A stretch of 64,000 nt of DNA from Cherax quadricarinatus (GCF_038502225.1 NC_091293.1:3360289-3424288), one strand, 5' to 3'. Counted from the first letter of the stretch, positions 52,545-64,000 are shown. Notes: a model not told the origin generated them from the sequence alone. Numbers and translations are program-made.

Positions 52545-55374
52545 CTGACAACACTCCTACCTAACAACATTCCTGCCTGACAACACTCCTGACTGTCAAC
52601 ACTCCTGCCTGAAAACACTCCTGCCTGACAACATTCCTGCCTGACAACACTCCTGCCTGACAACACTCATGCCTGACAACACTCCTACCTAACAACACTC
52701 CTGCCTGACAACACTCCTGTCTGACAACACTCCTGCCTGACAACACTCCTACATGACGACACTCCTGCCTGACAACACTACTACCTGACAACACTCCTGC
52801 CTGACAGCACTCCTGCCTGACAACACTCCTGCCTGACAACACTCTTACCTGACAACACTCCTGCCTGACAACACTCCTGTCTGACAACACTCCTACTTGA
52901 CGACACTACTGCCTGACAACACTCCTGCCTTACAACACTCCTGCCTGACAACACTCCTGATTGTCAACACTCCTGCCTGACAACACTCCTACCTGACAAC
53001 ACTCTTGCCTGACAACATTCCTTTCTCACAACACTCCTGCCTGGCAAAACTCCTGCCTGACGACACTCCTGCCTGACGACACTTTTGCCTGAAGACACTC
53101 CTGCCTGAAGACACTCCTGCCTAACGACAATCCTGTCGGACGACACTCCTGCCTGACGACACTCTTGCCTGAAGACACTCCTGCCTGAAGACACTCCTGC
53201 CTAACGACAATCCTGTCGGACGACACTCCTGCCTGACGACACTCCTGCATGAGGACAGTCCTGCCTGACGACACTCCTGACAGGCGACACTTCTGCCTGA
53301 CGACACTCCTGCCAGACGACACTCCTGCCGGACGGCGCTCCTGCCTGACGACACTCCTGCCTGACGACACTTCTGCATGACGACACTCCTGCCAGACGAC
53401 ACTCCTGCCGGACGGCGCTCCTGCCTGATGACGCTCCTGTCTGACGACACTCCTGAGTGACAACACTCCTGCCTGACGACACTCCTGCCTGACGACACTT
53501 TTGCCTGAGGACACTCCTGCCTGAAGACACTCTTGCCAGACGACACTCTTGCCTGAAGACACTCCTGCCTGACGACACTCCTGCCTGACGACACTTTTGC
53601 CTGAAGACACTCCTGCCTGAAGACACTCCTGCCTGAAGACACTCCTGCCTGAAGACACTCCTGCCTAACGACACTCCTGCCGGACGACACTCCTGCCGGA
53701 CGGCGCTCCTGCCTGACGACACTCCTGCCAGACAACACTCCTGCCTGACAATACTCCTGCCTGTCAACACTCCTGCCTGACAACACTCCTACCTGACAAC
53801 ACTCCTGCCTGACAACATTCCTGCCTGACACAACTCCTGCCTGACAACACTCCTGCCTGACAACACTCCTGCCTGACAACACTCCTGCCTGACACCATTC
53901 CTGCCTGACAACACTTCTGCTTGACAACACTCCTGCCTGACAACACTCGTGCCTGACAACACTCCTGCCTGACAACACTCCTGCCTGACACCACTCCTGC
54001 CTGACAACACTTCTGCTTGACAACACTCCTGCCTGACAACACTCCTGCCTGACAACACTCCTGCCTGATAATACTCCTGCCTGTCAACACTCCTGCCTGA
54101 CAACACTCCTACTTGACAACACTCCTGCCTAACAACACTCCTGCCTGACAACACTCCTGCCTAGCAACACTCCTGCCTGACAACACTCCTGCCTGACACC
54201 ACTCCCGCCTGACAACACTCCTGCCTGACAACACTCCTGCCTGACAACACTCCTACCTGACAACACTCCTGCCTGACAACACTGCTGCCTGACAACACTC
54301 CTGCCTGACAACACTCCTGCCTGACGACACTCCTGGCTGACAACACTCCTGCCTGACAACACCAATGCCTGACAACACTCCTGCCTGACAATACTCCTGC
54401 CTGACAACACTCCTGCCTGACAACACTCTTGCCTGACGACACTCCTGCCTGACAACACTCCAGCCTGACAACACTCCTGCCTGACAACACTCCTACCTGA
54501 CAACACTCCTACCTGACAACACGCCTGGCTGACAACACTCCTGCCTGACAACACTCCTTCCTGACAACACTCCTGCCTGACGACACTTCTGCCTGACGAC
54601 ACTCCTGCCTGACGAGACTCCTGCCTGACAACACTCCTGCCTGACGACACTCCTGCCTGACGACACTCCTGCATGAGGACAGTCCTGCCTGACGACACTC
54701 CTGCCAGGCGACACTTCTGCCTGACGACACTCCTGCCAGACGACACTCCTGCCGGACGGCGCTCCTGCCTGACGACACTCCTGCCTGACGACACTCCTGC
54801 CTGACGACACTCCTGCCTTATGACGCCCCTGCCTGACGACGCTCCTGCCTGACGACACTCCTGCCTGACAACACTCCTGCCTGACGACACTCCTGCCAGA
54901 CTACACTTCTTCCTGACGACACTCCTGCCAGACGACACTTCTGCCTGACGACAGTCATTCCTGCGAGAGTCCTGCCTGACGACACTCCTGCCTGACAACA
55001 CTCCTGATTGACGACACTCCTGCCTGACGATACTCCTGCCTGACGACACTCCTGCCTAACAACACTCCTGCCTGGCAACACTCCTGCCTGACGACACTCC
55101 TGCCAGGCGACACTTCTGCCTGACGACACTCCTGCCAGACGACACTCCTGCCGGACGGCGCTCCTGCCTGACGACACTCCTGCCTGACGACACTCCTGCC
55201 TGACGACACTCCTGCCTGACGACGCCCCTGCCTGACGACGCTCCTGCCTGACGACACTCCTACCAGACTACACTTTTTCCTGACGACACTCCTGCCAGAC
55301 GACACTCCTGCCTGACGACAGTCCTGCCTGCGAAAGTCCTGCCTGACGACACTCCTGCCTGACGACACTCCTGC
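52545..55374. repeat. First copy of a 2830-bp tandem duplication
   Basis: The pattern of irregular units in this block reappears with a constant offset of 2830 bp in 55375-58204. Examples are CTTTCTCACAACAC at 53020 and 55850, CTCCTGACAGGCGAC at 53274 and 56104, and CATTCCTGCGAGAGTC at 54957 and 57787. By eye I find about a dozen single-base differences. The limits are set where the flanks stop agreeing and are good to about 15 bp. Confidence 0.92.
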
Positions 55375-58204
55375 CTGACAACACTCCTACCTAACAACAT
55401 TCCTGCCTGACAACACTCCTGACTGTCAACACTCCTGCCTGAAAACACTCCTGCCTGACAACATTCCTGCCTGACAACACTCCTGCCTGACAACACTCAT
55501 GCCTGACAACACTCCTACCTAACAACACTCCTGCCTGACAACACTCCTGTCTGACAACACTCCTGCCTGACAACACTCCTACATGACGACACTCCTGCCT
55601 GACAACACTCCTCCCTGACAACACTCCTGCCTGACAACACTCCTGCCTGACAACACTCCTGCCTGACAACACTCTTACCTGACAACACTCCTGCCTGACA
55701 ACACTCCTGTCTGACAACACTCCTACTTGACGACACTACTGCCTGACAACACTCCTGCCTTACAACACTCCTGCCTGACAACACTCCTGATTGTCAACAC
55801 TCCTGCCTGACAACACTCCTACCTGACAACACTCTTGCCTGACAACATTCCTTTCTCACAACACTCCTGCCTGGCAAAACTCCTGCCTGACGACACTCCT
55901 GCCTGACGACACTTTTGCCTGAAGACACTCCTGCCTGAAGACACTCCTGCCTAACGACAATCCTGTCGGACGACACTCCTGCCTGACGACACTCTTGCCT
56001 GAAGACACTCCTGCCTGAAGACACTCCTGCCTAACGACAATCCTGTCGGACGACACTCCTGCCTGACGACACTCCTGCATGAGGACAGTCCTGCCTGACG
56101 ACACTCCTGACAGGCGACACTTCTGCCTGACGACACTCCTGCCAGACGACACTCCTGCCGGACGGCGCTCCTGCCTGACGACACTCCTGCCTGACGACAC
56201 TTCTGCATGACGACACTCCTGCCAGACGACACTCCTGCCGGACGGCGCTCCTGCCTGATGACGCTCCTGTCTGACGACACTCCTGAGTGACAACACTCCT
56301 GCCTGACGACACTCCTGCCTGACGACACTTTTGCCTGAGGACACTCCTGCCTGAAGACACTCTTGCCAGACGACACTCTTGCCTGAAGACACTCCTGCCT
56401 GACGACACTCCTGCCTGACGACACTTTTGCCTGAAGACACTCCTGCCTGAAGACACTCCTGCCTGAAGACACTCCTGCCTGAAGACACTCCTGCCTAACG
56501 ACACTCCTGCCGGACGACACTCCTGCCGGACGGCGCTCCTGCCTGACGACACTCCTGCCAGACAACACTCCTGCCTGACAATACTCCTGCCTGTCAACAC
56601 TCCTGCCTGACAACACTCCTACCTGACAACACTCCTGCCTGACAACATTCCTGTCTGACACCACTCCTGCCTGACAACACTCCTGCCTGACAACACTCCT
56701 GCCTGACAACACTCCTGCCTGACACCATTCCTGCCTGACAACACTTCTGCTTGACCACACTCCTGCCTGACAACACTCGTGCCTGACAACACTCCTGCCT
56801 GACAACACTCCTGCCTGACACCACTCCTGCCTGACAACACTTCTGCTTGACAACACTCCTGCCTGACAACACTCCTGCCTGACAACACTCCTGCCTGACA
56901 ATACTCCTGCCTGTCAACACTCCTGCCTGACAACACTCCTACTTGACAACACTCCTGCCTAACAACACTCCTGCCTGACAACACTCCTGCCTAGCAACAC
57001 TCCTGCCTGACAACACTCCTGCCTGACAACACTCCTGCCTGACAACACTCCTGCCTGACAACACTCCTGCCTGACAACACTCCCACCTGACAACACTCCT
57101 GCCTGACAACACTGCTGCCTGACAACACTCCTGCCTGACAACACTCCTGCCTGACGACACTCCTGGCTGACAACACTCCTGCCTGACAACACCAATGCCT
57201 GACAACACTCCTGCCTGACAATACTCCTGCCTGACAACACTCCTGCCTGACAACACTCTTGCCTGACGACACTCCTGCCTGACAACACTCCAGCCTGACA
57301 ACACTCCTGCCTGACAACACTCCTACCTGACAACACTCCTACCTGACAACACGCCTGGCTGACAACACTCCTGCCTGACAACACTCCTTCCTGACAACAC
57401 TCCTGCCTGACGACACTTCTGCCTGACGACACTCCTGCCTGACGAGACTCCTGCCTGACAACACTCCTGCCTGACGACACTCCTGCCTGACGACACTCCT
57501 GCATGAGGACAGTCCTGCCTGACGACACTCCTGCCAGGCGACACTTCTGCCTGACGACACTCCTGCCAGACGACACTCCTGCCGGACGGCGCTCCTGCCT
57601 GACGACACTCCTGCCTGACGACACTCCTGCCTGACGACACTCCTGCCTGATGACGCCCCTGCCTGACGACGCTCCTGCCTGACGACACTCCTGCCTGACA
57701 ACACTACTGCCTGACGACACTCCTGCCAGACTACACTTCTTCCTGACGACACTCCTGCCAGACGACACTTCTGCCTGACGACAGTCATTCCTGCGAGAGT
57801 CCTGCCTGACGACACTCCTGCCTGACAACACTCCTGATTGACGACACTCCTGCCTGACGATACTCCTGCCTGACGACACTCCTGCCTAACAACACTCCTG
57901 CCTGGCAACACTCCTGCCTGACGACACTCCTGCCAGGCGACACTTCTGCCTGACGACACTCCTGCCAGACGACACTCCTGCCGGACGGCGCTCCTGCCTG
58001 ACGACACTCCTGCCTGACGACACTCCTGCCTGACGACACTCCTGCCTGACGACGCCCCTGCCTGACGACGCTCCTGCCTGACGACACTCCTACCAGACTA
58101 CACTTTTTCCTGACGACACTCCTGCCAGACGACACTCCTGCCTGACGACAGTCCTGCCTGCGAAAGTCCTGCCTGACGACACTCCTGCCTGACGACACTC
58201 CTGC
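55375..58204. repeat. Second copy of the 2830-bp tandem duplication
   Basis: This block directly follows the first copy in the same orientation. Differences from the first copy include ACTCCTCCC for ACTACTACC near 55611, CAACAC for CAGCAC near 55637, TGACCACAC for TGACAACAC near 56754, and TGATGACG for TTATGACG near 57648. Near-identity within a fast-evolving array points to a recent duplication, unless it is an assembly duplication. Confidence 0.92.
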
Positions 58205-60656
58205 TTGACGACACTCCTGCCTGACGACACTCCTGCCTGACGACACTCCTGCCTGACGACACTCCTGCCTGACGACACTCCTGCCTGACGACACTCCTGC
58301 CTGACGACACTCCTGCCTAACGACACTCCTGCCTGACGACACTCCTGCCTGACGATACTCCTGCCTGACGACACTCCTGCCTGACGACACTCCTGCATGA
58401 GGACAGTCCTGCCTGACGACACTCCTGCCGGACGACGCTCTTGCCTGACGACATTCCTGCCTGACGACACTCCTGCCTGGCGACACTCCTGCCTGACGAC
58501 ACTCCTGCATGACGACACTCCTGCCTGACGACACTCCTGCCTGACGACACTCCTGCCTGACGACACTCCTGCCTGACGACACTCCTGCCTGACGATACTC
58601 CTGCCTGACGACACTCCTGCATGAGGACAGTCCTGCCTGACGACACTCCTGCCAGGCTACACTTCTGCCTGACGACACTCCTGCCAGACGACACTCCTGC
58701 CGGACGGCGCTCCTGCCTGACGACACTCCTGCCTGACGACACTCCTGCCTGACGACACTCCTGCCTGATGACGCCCCTGCCTGACGACGCTCCTGCCTGA
58801 CGACACTCCTGCCTGACAACACTCCTGCCTGACGACACTCCTGCCAGACTACACTTCTTCCTGACGACACTCCTGCCAGACGACACTCCTGCCTGACGAC
58901 AGTCCTTCCTGCGAGAGTCCTGCCTGACGACACTCCTGCCTGACGACACTCCTGCCTGACGACACTCCTGATTGACGACACTCCTGCCTGACGATACCCC
59001 TGCCTGACGACACTCCTGCCTGACAACACTCCTGCCTGGCAACACTCCAGCCTGACGACACTCCTGCCAGGCGACACTTCTGCCTGACGACACTCCTGCC
59101 AGACGACACTCCTGCCGGACGGCGCACCTGCCTGACGACACTCCTGCCTGACGACACTCCTGCCTGACGACACTCCTGCCTGACGACGCCCCTGCCTGAC
59201 GACGCTCCTGCCTGACGACACTCCTACCAGACTACACTTTTTCCTGACGACACTCCTGCCAGACGACACTCCTGCCTGACGACAGTCCTGCCTGCGAAAG
59301 TCCTGCCTGACGACACTCCTGCCTGACGACACTCCTGCTTGACGACACTCCTGCCTGACGACACTCCTGATTGACGACACTCCTGCCTGACGATACTCTT
59401 GCCTGACGACACTCCTGCCTGACGACACTCCTGCCTGACGACACTCCTGCCTGACGACACTCCTGCCTGACGACAGTCCTGCCTGACGATACTCCTGCCT
59501 GACGACACTCCTGCCTGACGACACTCCTGCATGAGGACAGTCCTGCCTGACGACAGTCCTGCCGGACGACGCTCTTGCCTGACGACATTCCTGCCTGACG
59601 ACACTCCTGCCTGGCGACACTTGTGCCTGACGATACTCCTGCCTGACGGCACTCCTGCCTGACGACACTCCTGCATGACGACACTCCTGCCTGACGACAC
59701 TCCTGCCTGACGACACTCCTGCATGACGACACTCCTGCCTGACGACACTCGTGCCTGACGACACTCCTGCATGATGACACTCCTGCCTGACGACACTCCT
59801 GCCTGACGACACTCCTGCCTGACGATACTCCTGCCTGACGACACTCCTGCATGATGACACTCCTGCCTGACGACACTCCTGCCTGACGACACTCCTGCCT
59901 GACGATACTCCTGCCTGACGACACTCCTGCATGAGGACAGTCCTGCCTGACGACACTCCTGCCTGACGACACTCCTGCCTGACGATACTCCTGCCTGACG
60001 ACACTCCTGCATGAGGATAGTCCTGCCTGACGACACTCCTGCCAGGCGACACTTCTGCCTGACGACACTCCTGCCGGACGGCGCTCCTGCCTGACGACAC
60101 TCCTGCCTGACGACACTCCTGCCTGGCGACGCTTGTGCCTGACGACACTCCTGCCTGACGACACTCCTTCCTGACGACACTCCTGCATGACGACACTCCT
60201 ACCTGACGACACTTGTGCCTGACGACACTCCTGCCTGACGACACTCCTGCATGACGACACTCCTGCCTGACGACACTCCTGCCTGACGACACTCCTGCAT
60301 GACGACACTCCTGCCTGACGACACTCCTGCATGACGACACTTGTGCCTGACGACACTCCTGCATGACGACACTCCTGCATGACGACACTCCTGCCTGACG
60401 ACACTCCTGCCTGACGACACTCCTGCATGACGACACTCCTGCCTGACGACACTCCTGCCTGACGACACTTGTGCCTGACGACACTCCTGCCTGACGACAC
60501 TCCTGCATGACGACACTTGTGCCTGACGACACTCCTGCCTGACGACACTCCTGCATGACGACACTCCTGCCTGACGACACTCCTGCCTGACGACACTCCT
60601 GCATGACGACACTTGTGCCTGACGACACTCCTGCCTGACGACACTCCTTCCTGACG

Positions 60657-60795
60657 GAGGAACCGTTCTTCTCCACTTCCCCATGATATTAATGTTAATA
60701 ATAATAATAATAATAACAATAATAATAATAATAACAGAATGAGAGAAGCTGCGAGTAAATGGATTAGCCTCCCTTCACTGATCCCTCTGTAACTA
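60657..60795. other. Short island with (AAT)n, no gene seen
   Basis: The interval holds single-copy sequence at 60657-60694, an (AAT)n tract at 60695-60734 with one CAAT interruption, and A/G-rich single-copy sequence up to 60795. I see no gene, tRNA or LINE homology. Confidence 0.75.
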
Positions 60796-60872
60796 TTTCT
60801 CTCTGTCTCTGTCTGTTTGTCTCTCTGTCTCTGTCTATCTGTCTATCTGTCTCCCTCTGTCTGTCTCTCTCA
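60796..60872. repeat. (TCTG/TCTC/TCTA)n pyrimidine-rich simple repeat
   Basis: These are irregular tetranucleotides TCTG, TCTC and TATC ending in TCTCTCTCAG at 60864-60873. It is a low-complexity tract. It happens to resemble a polypyrimidine tract followed by an AG acceptor, but no exon evidence accompanies it. Confidence 0.85.
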
Positions 60873-61007
60873 GTGGTTGCCTCAGGGGAGGAGGCTCGGT
60901 GTTTACATCATTACTGCTGAGTGTTTGACCTCCCCTCCCGCTCCCCCTCCTTTTCTCCCTCCTTCTCCTCCTCCCCCTCCTTGCTGTTGCCTTTTAATGA
61001 TGGGTGA
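60873..61007. other. Single-copy stretch with C/T-rich run
   Basis: About 55 bp of mixed sequence is followed by an almost pure pyrimidine run at 60929-60982 with one G, then TTGCTGTTGCCTTTTAATGA. The open frame from 60817 to 61017 is a proline-rich product of this composition and I do not call it a gene. Confidence 0.6.
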
Positions 61008-62499
61008 AGGTAGGTAGGTAGGTAGGTAGGTAGGTATGTATGTAGATAGTTAAGTAGGTATGTAGGTAGGGAGAGAGAGAGGGAGGGAGGGAGGGAGGTA
61101 AGTAGGTTGGAAGGGAGGTAGGTAGGTAGGTAGGTAGGCAGGTAAGTAGGTAGGTAAGTAGGTATATAAGTAGGGAGAAAGAGAGAGAGAGAGAGAGAGG
61201 GAGGAAGGTAAGTAGGTTGGAAGGGAGGTAGGTAGGTAGGTAGGTAGGTAGGTAGGTAGGTACGGAGGGAGGGAGAGAGGGAGGGAGGTAGGTAGGTAGG
61301 TAGGGAGGGATGGAGGGAGGGAGAGAGTGAGGTAGGTAGGGAGGGAGGGAGGTAGGGAGGAAAGTAGGTAGGTAGGTAGGTAAGGAGGTACTGAGTGAGG
61401 TAGGGAGGGAGGGAGGGAGGGAGGGATTTTGGTAGGTAGGAAGGTAGGTAGGTAGGTAGGTAGGTAGGGAGGGAGGGAGGGAGGTAGGTAGGTAGGGAGG
61501 GAGGGAGGGAGGGAGAGGGAGGGAGAGGAGGGAGGGAGGGAGGGAGAGAGGGAGGGAGGGAGGGAGGGAGAGAGGGAGGGAGGGAGGGATGGAGGGAGGG
61601 AGGGTGGGAGGGAGGGAGAGAAAAGGGAGGGAGGGAGGTTGAGACGGAGGGAGGGAAGCAAGGAAGGAGGGAGGGAGGGAGGGAGGGAATAAGGGACGGA
61701 GGGAGGGCGGGAGGGAGGGAGGTAGGTAGAGAGGGAGGGAGGAAGGTAGGTACGGATGAAGGGAGATAGGGAGGGAGGGAGGGAGGTAAGAAGGTTGGAA
61801 GGGAGGGAGGGAGGAAGGTATGTAGGTAGGTAGGTAGGTAGGTAGATAGGGAGGGAGGGAGGGAGGGAGGGAGGGAAGAAGCAAGGGAGGGAGGTAGGTA
61901 GGTAGGGAGAGAGGGAGGGAGGGAAGGAGGGAGGTAGGGATGGAGGGAGGTAGGTAGGTAGGTAGGTAGGTAGGGAGGTAGGTAGGTAGGTAGGTAGGTA
62001 GGGAGGGAGGGAGGGATGTAGGAAGGAAAGGAGGGAGTGAGGGAGGGAGGGAAGGAGGGAGGGAGGGAGGGAGAGAGGGAGGGAGGGAGGGAAGGAGGGA
62101 TGGATGGAGGGAGGGAGGGAGGGAGGGAGGGAGGTAGGTAGAGAGGGAGGGAGGTATGTAGAGAGGAAGGGAGGAAGGAAGGTAGGGATGGATGGAGGGA
62201 GGGAGGGAGGGAGGGAGGGAGGTAGAGAGCGAGGGAGGAAGAGAGGGACGGAGGAAAGGAGGTAAAGAGGGAAGGAGGAAGGAAGGGAGGGAGGGAGGGA
62301 GGGGGAGGGAGGGAGGAATGGAGGTAGGGAGGTAGAGAGGGAGGGAGGGAGGGAGGAAGAGGGAGGAAGTGAGGGAGAGAGGTAGGTAGGTAGGGAGGTA
62401 GGGTGGGATGGAGGGAGGGAGGGAGGGAGGGAGGGAGGGAGGTATGTAGGTAGGTAGGTAGGTAGGTAGGTAGTGAGGGAGGGAGGGAGGTAAGGGGGG
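61008..62499. repeat. GGTA/GGGA tetranucleotide array
   Basis: Blocks of (GGTA)n and (GGGA)n alternate, with minor GAGA, GGAA, GGAT and AAGT units; about 1.49 kb. The plus strand is purine-rich apart from the T of GGTA. Perfect GGGAGGGAGGGAGGG runs, as at 61081-61095, meet the standard four-run G-quadruplex pattern and recur many times. The proline/serine/leucine-rich minus-strand frames across this block reflect the repeat only. Confidence 0.96.
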
Positions 62500-62711
62500 A
62501 ATATTTTCTGCGGGGGAGTAATGGGCAATATGGGAAAAATGGGGGTTGGTGGTGGAAGGGAGAGAGCGAGGGAAAGCGAGTGAAGAATGAAGTTAGATGG
62601 GGAGAAGAAGTGGAGGAGATAAGACTCTGGAGTGAAGCGGGAGATAGAAGGGGTGGAAGGTTAGTGGATGGAGAGGGTAGGAATTAGTGGGTGGAGAGTG
62701 TGTGGGTCAGT
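62500..62711. other. Single-copy GA-rich spacer
   Basis: About 210 bp of purine-rich, non-periodic sequence separates the tetranucleotide array from the 32-bp array. I see no open frame of note, no RNA gene and no terminal or inverted repeats in it. Confidence 0.7.
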
Positions 62712-64000
62712 GGTTGAGTAGCGTCCGTGGTGAGGATATGGAAGGTTGAGCAGCGTCCGTAGTGAGGATGTGGAAGGTTGAGTAGCGTCCGTAGTGAGGA
62801 TGTGGAAGGTTGAGTAGCGTCCGTCGTGAGGATGTGGAAGGTTGAGTAGCGTCCGTAGTGAGGATGTGGAAGGTTGAGTAGCGTCCGTGGTGAGGATATG
62901 GAAGGTTGAGTAGCGTCCGTGGTGAGGATGTGGAAGGTTGAGTAGCGTCCGTAGTGAGGATGTGGAAGGCTGAGTAGCGTCCGTGGTGAGGATATGGAAG
63001 GTTGAGTAGCGTCCGTGGTGAGGATATGGAAGGTTAACTAGCGTCCGTAGTGAGGATGTGGAAGGTTTAGTAGCGTCCGTGGTGAGGATATGGAAGGTTC
63101 AGTAGCGTCCGTGGAGAGGATCTGGAAGGTTGAGTAGCGTCCGTGGTGAGGATGTGGAAGGTTGAGTAGCGTCCGTAGTGAGGATGTGGAAGGTTGAGTA
63201 GCGTCCGTGGTGAGGATATGAAAGGTTAAGTAGCGTCCGTGGTGAGGATATGGAAGGTTCAGTAGCGTCCGTGATGAGGATTTGGAAGGTAGAGTAGCGT
63301 CCGTGGTGAGGATGTGGAAGGTTGAGTAGCGTCCATGGTGAGGATGTGGAAGGTTGAGTAGCTTCCGTGGTGAGGATGTGGAAGGTTAAGTAGCGTCCGT
63401 GGTGAGGATGTGGAAGGTTGAGGAGCGCCCGTGGTGAGGATGTGGAAGGTTGAGTAGCGTCCGTGATGATGTGGAAGGTTGAGGAGCGCCCGTGGTGAGG
63501 ATGTGGAAGGTTGAGTAGCGTCCGTGATGATGTGGAAGGTTGAGTAGCGTCCGTGGTGCGGATGTGGAAGGTTGAGTAGCGTCCGTGGTGAGGATGTGGA
63601 AGGTTGAGTAGCGTCCGTGGTGAGGATTTGGAAGGTAGAGTAGCGTCCGTGGTGAGGATGTGGAAGGTTGAGTAGCGTCCGTGGTGAGGATGTGGAAGGT
63701 TGAGTAGCGTCCGTGGTGAGGATGTGGAAGGTTGAGTAGCGTCCGTGGTGAGGATATGGAAAGTTAAGTAGCGTCCATGGTGAGGATATGGAAGGTTGAG
63801 TAGCGTCCGTGGTGAGGATTTGGAAGGAAGAGTAGCGTCCGAGGTGAGGAAGTGGAAGGTTGAGTAGCGTCCGTGGTGAGGATGTGGAAGGTTGAGTAGC
63901 TTCCGTGGTGAGGATGTGGAAGGTTAAGTAGCGTCCGTGGTGAGGATGTGGAAGGTTGAGTAGCGTCCGTGGTGAGGATATGGAAGGTTAAGTAGCGTCC
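62712..64000. repeat. 32-bp CpG-containing minisatellite array, open at right
   Basis: This is a head-to-tail array of a 32-bp unit made of GGTTGAGTAGCGTCCGTGG plus TGAGGATGTGGAA, about 40 copies to the window edge. Variants include GTAG for GTGG, ATATGG for ATGTGG, TTTGG, GGTTAAG, GCTTCCG and GGAGCGCCCG. Two units near 63462 and 63522 are shortened to about 28 bp (CCGTGATGATGTGG). Each unit has two CpG dinucleotides, unlike the neighbouring GGTA and 30-bp units, which have none. Confidence 0.96.

Larger units (their letters stand above)
49366..60656. repeat. 16-bp minisatellite array
   Basis: This is a head-to-tail array of the 16-bp unit ACAACACTCCTGCCTG with the forms ACGACACTCCTGCCTG and GAAGACACTCCTGCCTG; about 700 copies. 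ACAACACT units dominate the left part, mixed ACGACACT/GAAGACACT blocks occur at about 50460-51230 and 53050-53740, and nearly pure ACGACACT units with GCATG and TTGTG variants fill 58200-60656. Since 16 is not a multiple of 3, all minus-strand frames read the same 16-residue cycle (containing SGRSVVRQEC) and stay open, so the apparent proteins are not supported. The right end is marked by CTGACGGAGG at 60651-60660. Confidence 0.97.

Noticed and set aside
49366..60656. Inverted copy of the 30-bp array, because CTGCCTG is the reverse complement of CAGGCAG
   Set aside because: ACAACACT keeps the same orientation in both arrays and the rest of the unit does not match in reverse, so it is not a simple inversion of the whole array.
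49335..60719. Arg/Val/Cys-rich repeat proteins on the minus strand of the 16-bp array
   Set aside because: The same 16-residue cycle is read in every minus-strand frame; there is no independent coding evidence.
61008..62499. Telomeric repeat
   Set aside because: The units are GGTA and GGGA, not the arthropod TTAGG or vertebrate TTAGGG repeat.
60994..62528. Proline/serine/leucine-rich minus-strand frames over the GGTA/GGGA array
   Set aside because: They are translations of the tetranucleotide repeat; overlapping frames give the same composition.

Overview
This looks like a eukaryotic, non-coding, satellite-type window, most likely from an arthropod and possibly a decapod crustacean. The arthropod/decapod call is an inference. 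It rests on the style of the one LINE reverse transcriptase, the long (AAT)n tracts and the abundance of tandem repeats; no species-diagnostic gene is present. By eye about 97% of the called bases lie in tandem repeats. I see no host protein-coding gene, tRNA, rRNA or prokaryotic feature.

Layout: (1) positions 1-4533, a 20-bp minisatellite whose right end is badly degraded; (2) 4534-4633, a gap of exactly 100 N; (3) 4634-13726, a 15-bp minisatellite; (4) 13727-15130, a minus-strand, 5'-truncated non-LTR retrotransposon with an open reverse-transcriptase frame and a short 3' flank; (5) about 15128-15432, an (ATT)n microsatellite at the broken 5' side of that element; (6) 15447-49365, a 34-kb array of a 30-bp unit, about 1130 copies; (7) 49366-60656, a 16-bp minisatellite of about 700 copies containing a recent tandem duplication of 2830 bp; (8) 60657-61007, a short non-array island with (AAT)n, (TCTG)n and a polypyrimidine run; (9) 61008-62499, a GGTA/GGGA tetranucleotide array; (10) 62500-62711, GA-rich single-copy sequence; (11) 62712-64000, a 32-bp CpG-containing minisatellite running off the right edge.

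The very long open frames in the arrays, up to about 2400 codons, come from unit lengths and base composition. They are open in several frames and on both strands, so I do not annotate them as genes. The only supported coding sequence is the retrotransposon RT fragment at 13835-15130. The points of interest are structural: unrelated satellites placed end to end, an abrupt 30-bp/16-bp junction inside a shared octamer, higher-order and segmental duplications inside arrays, diverged islands that share rare variants over long distances, and a LINE held between two arrays.
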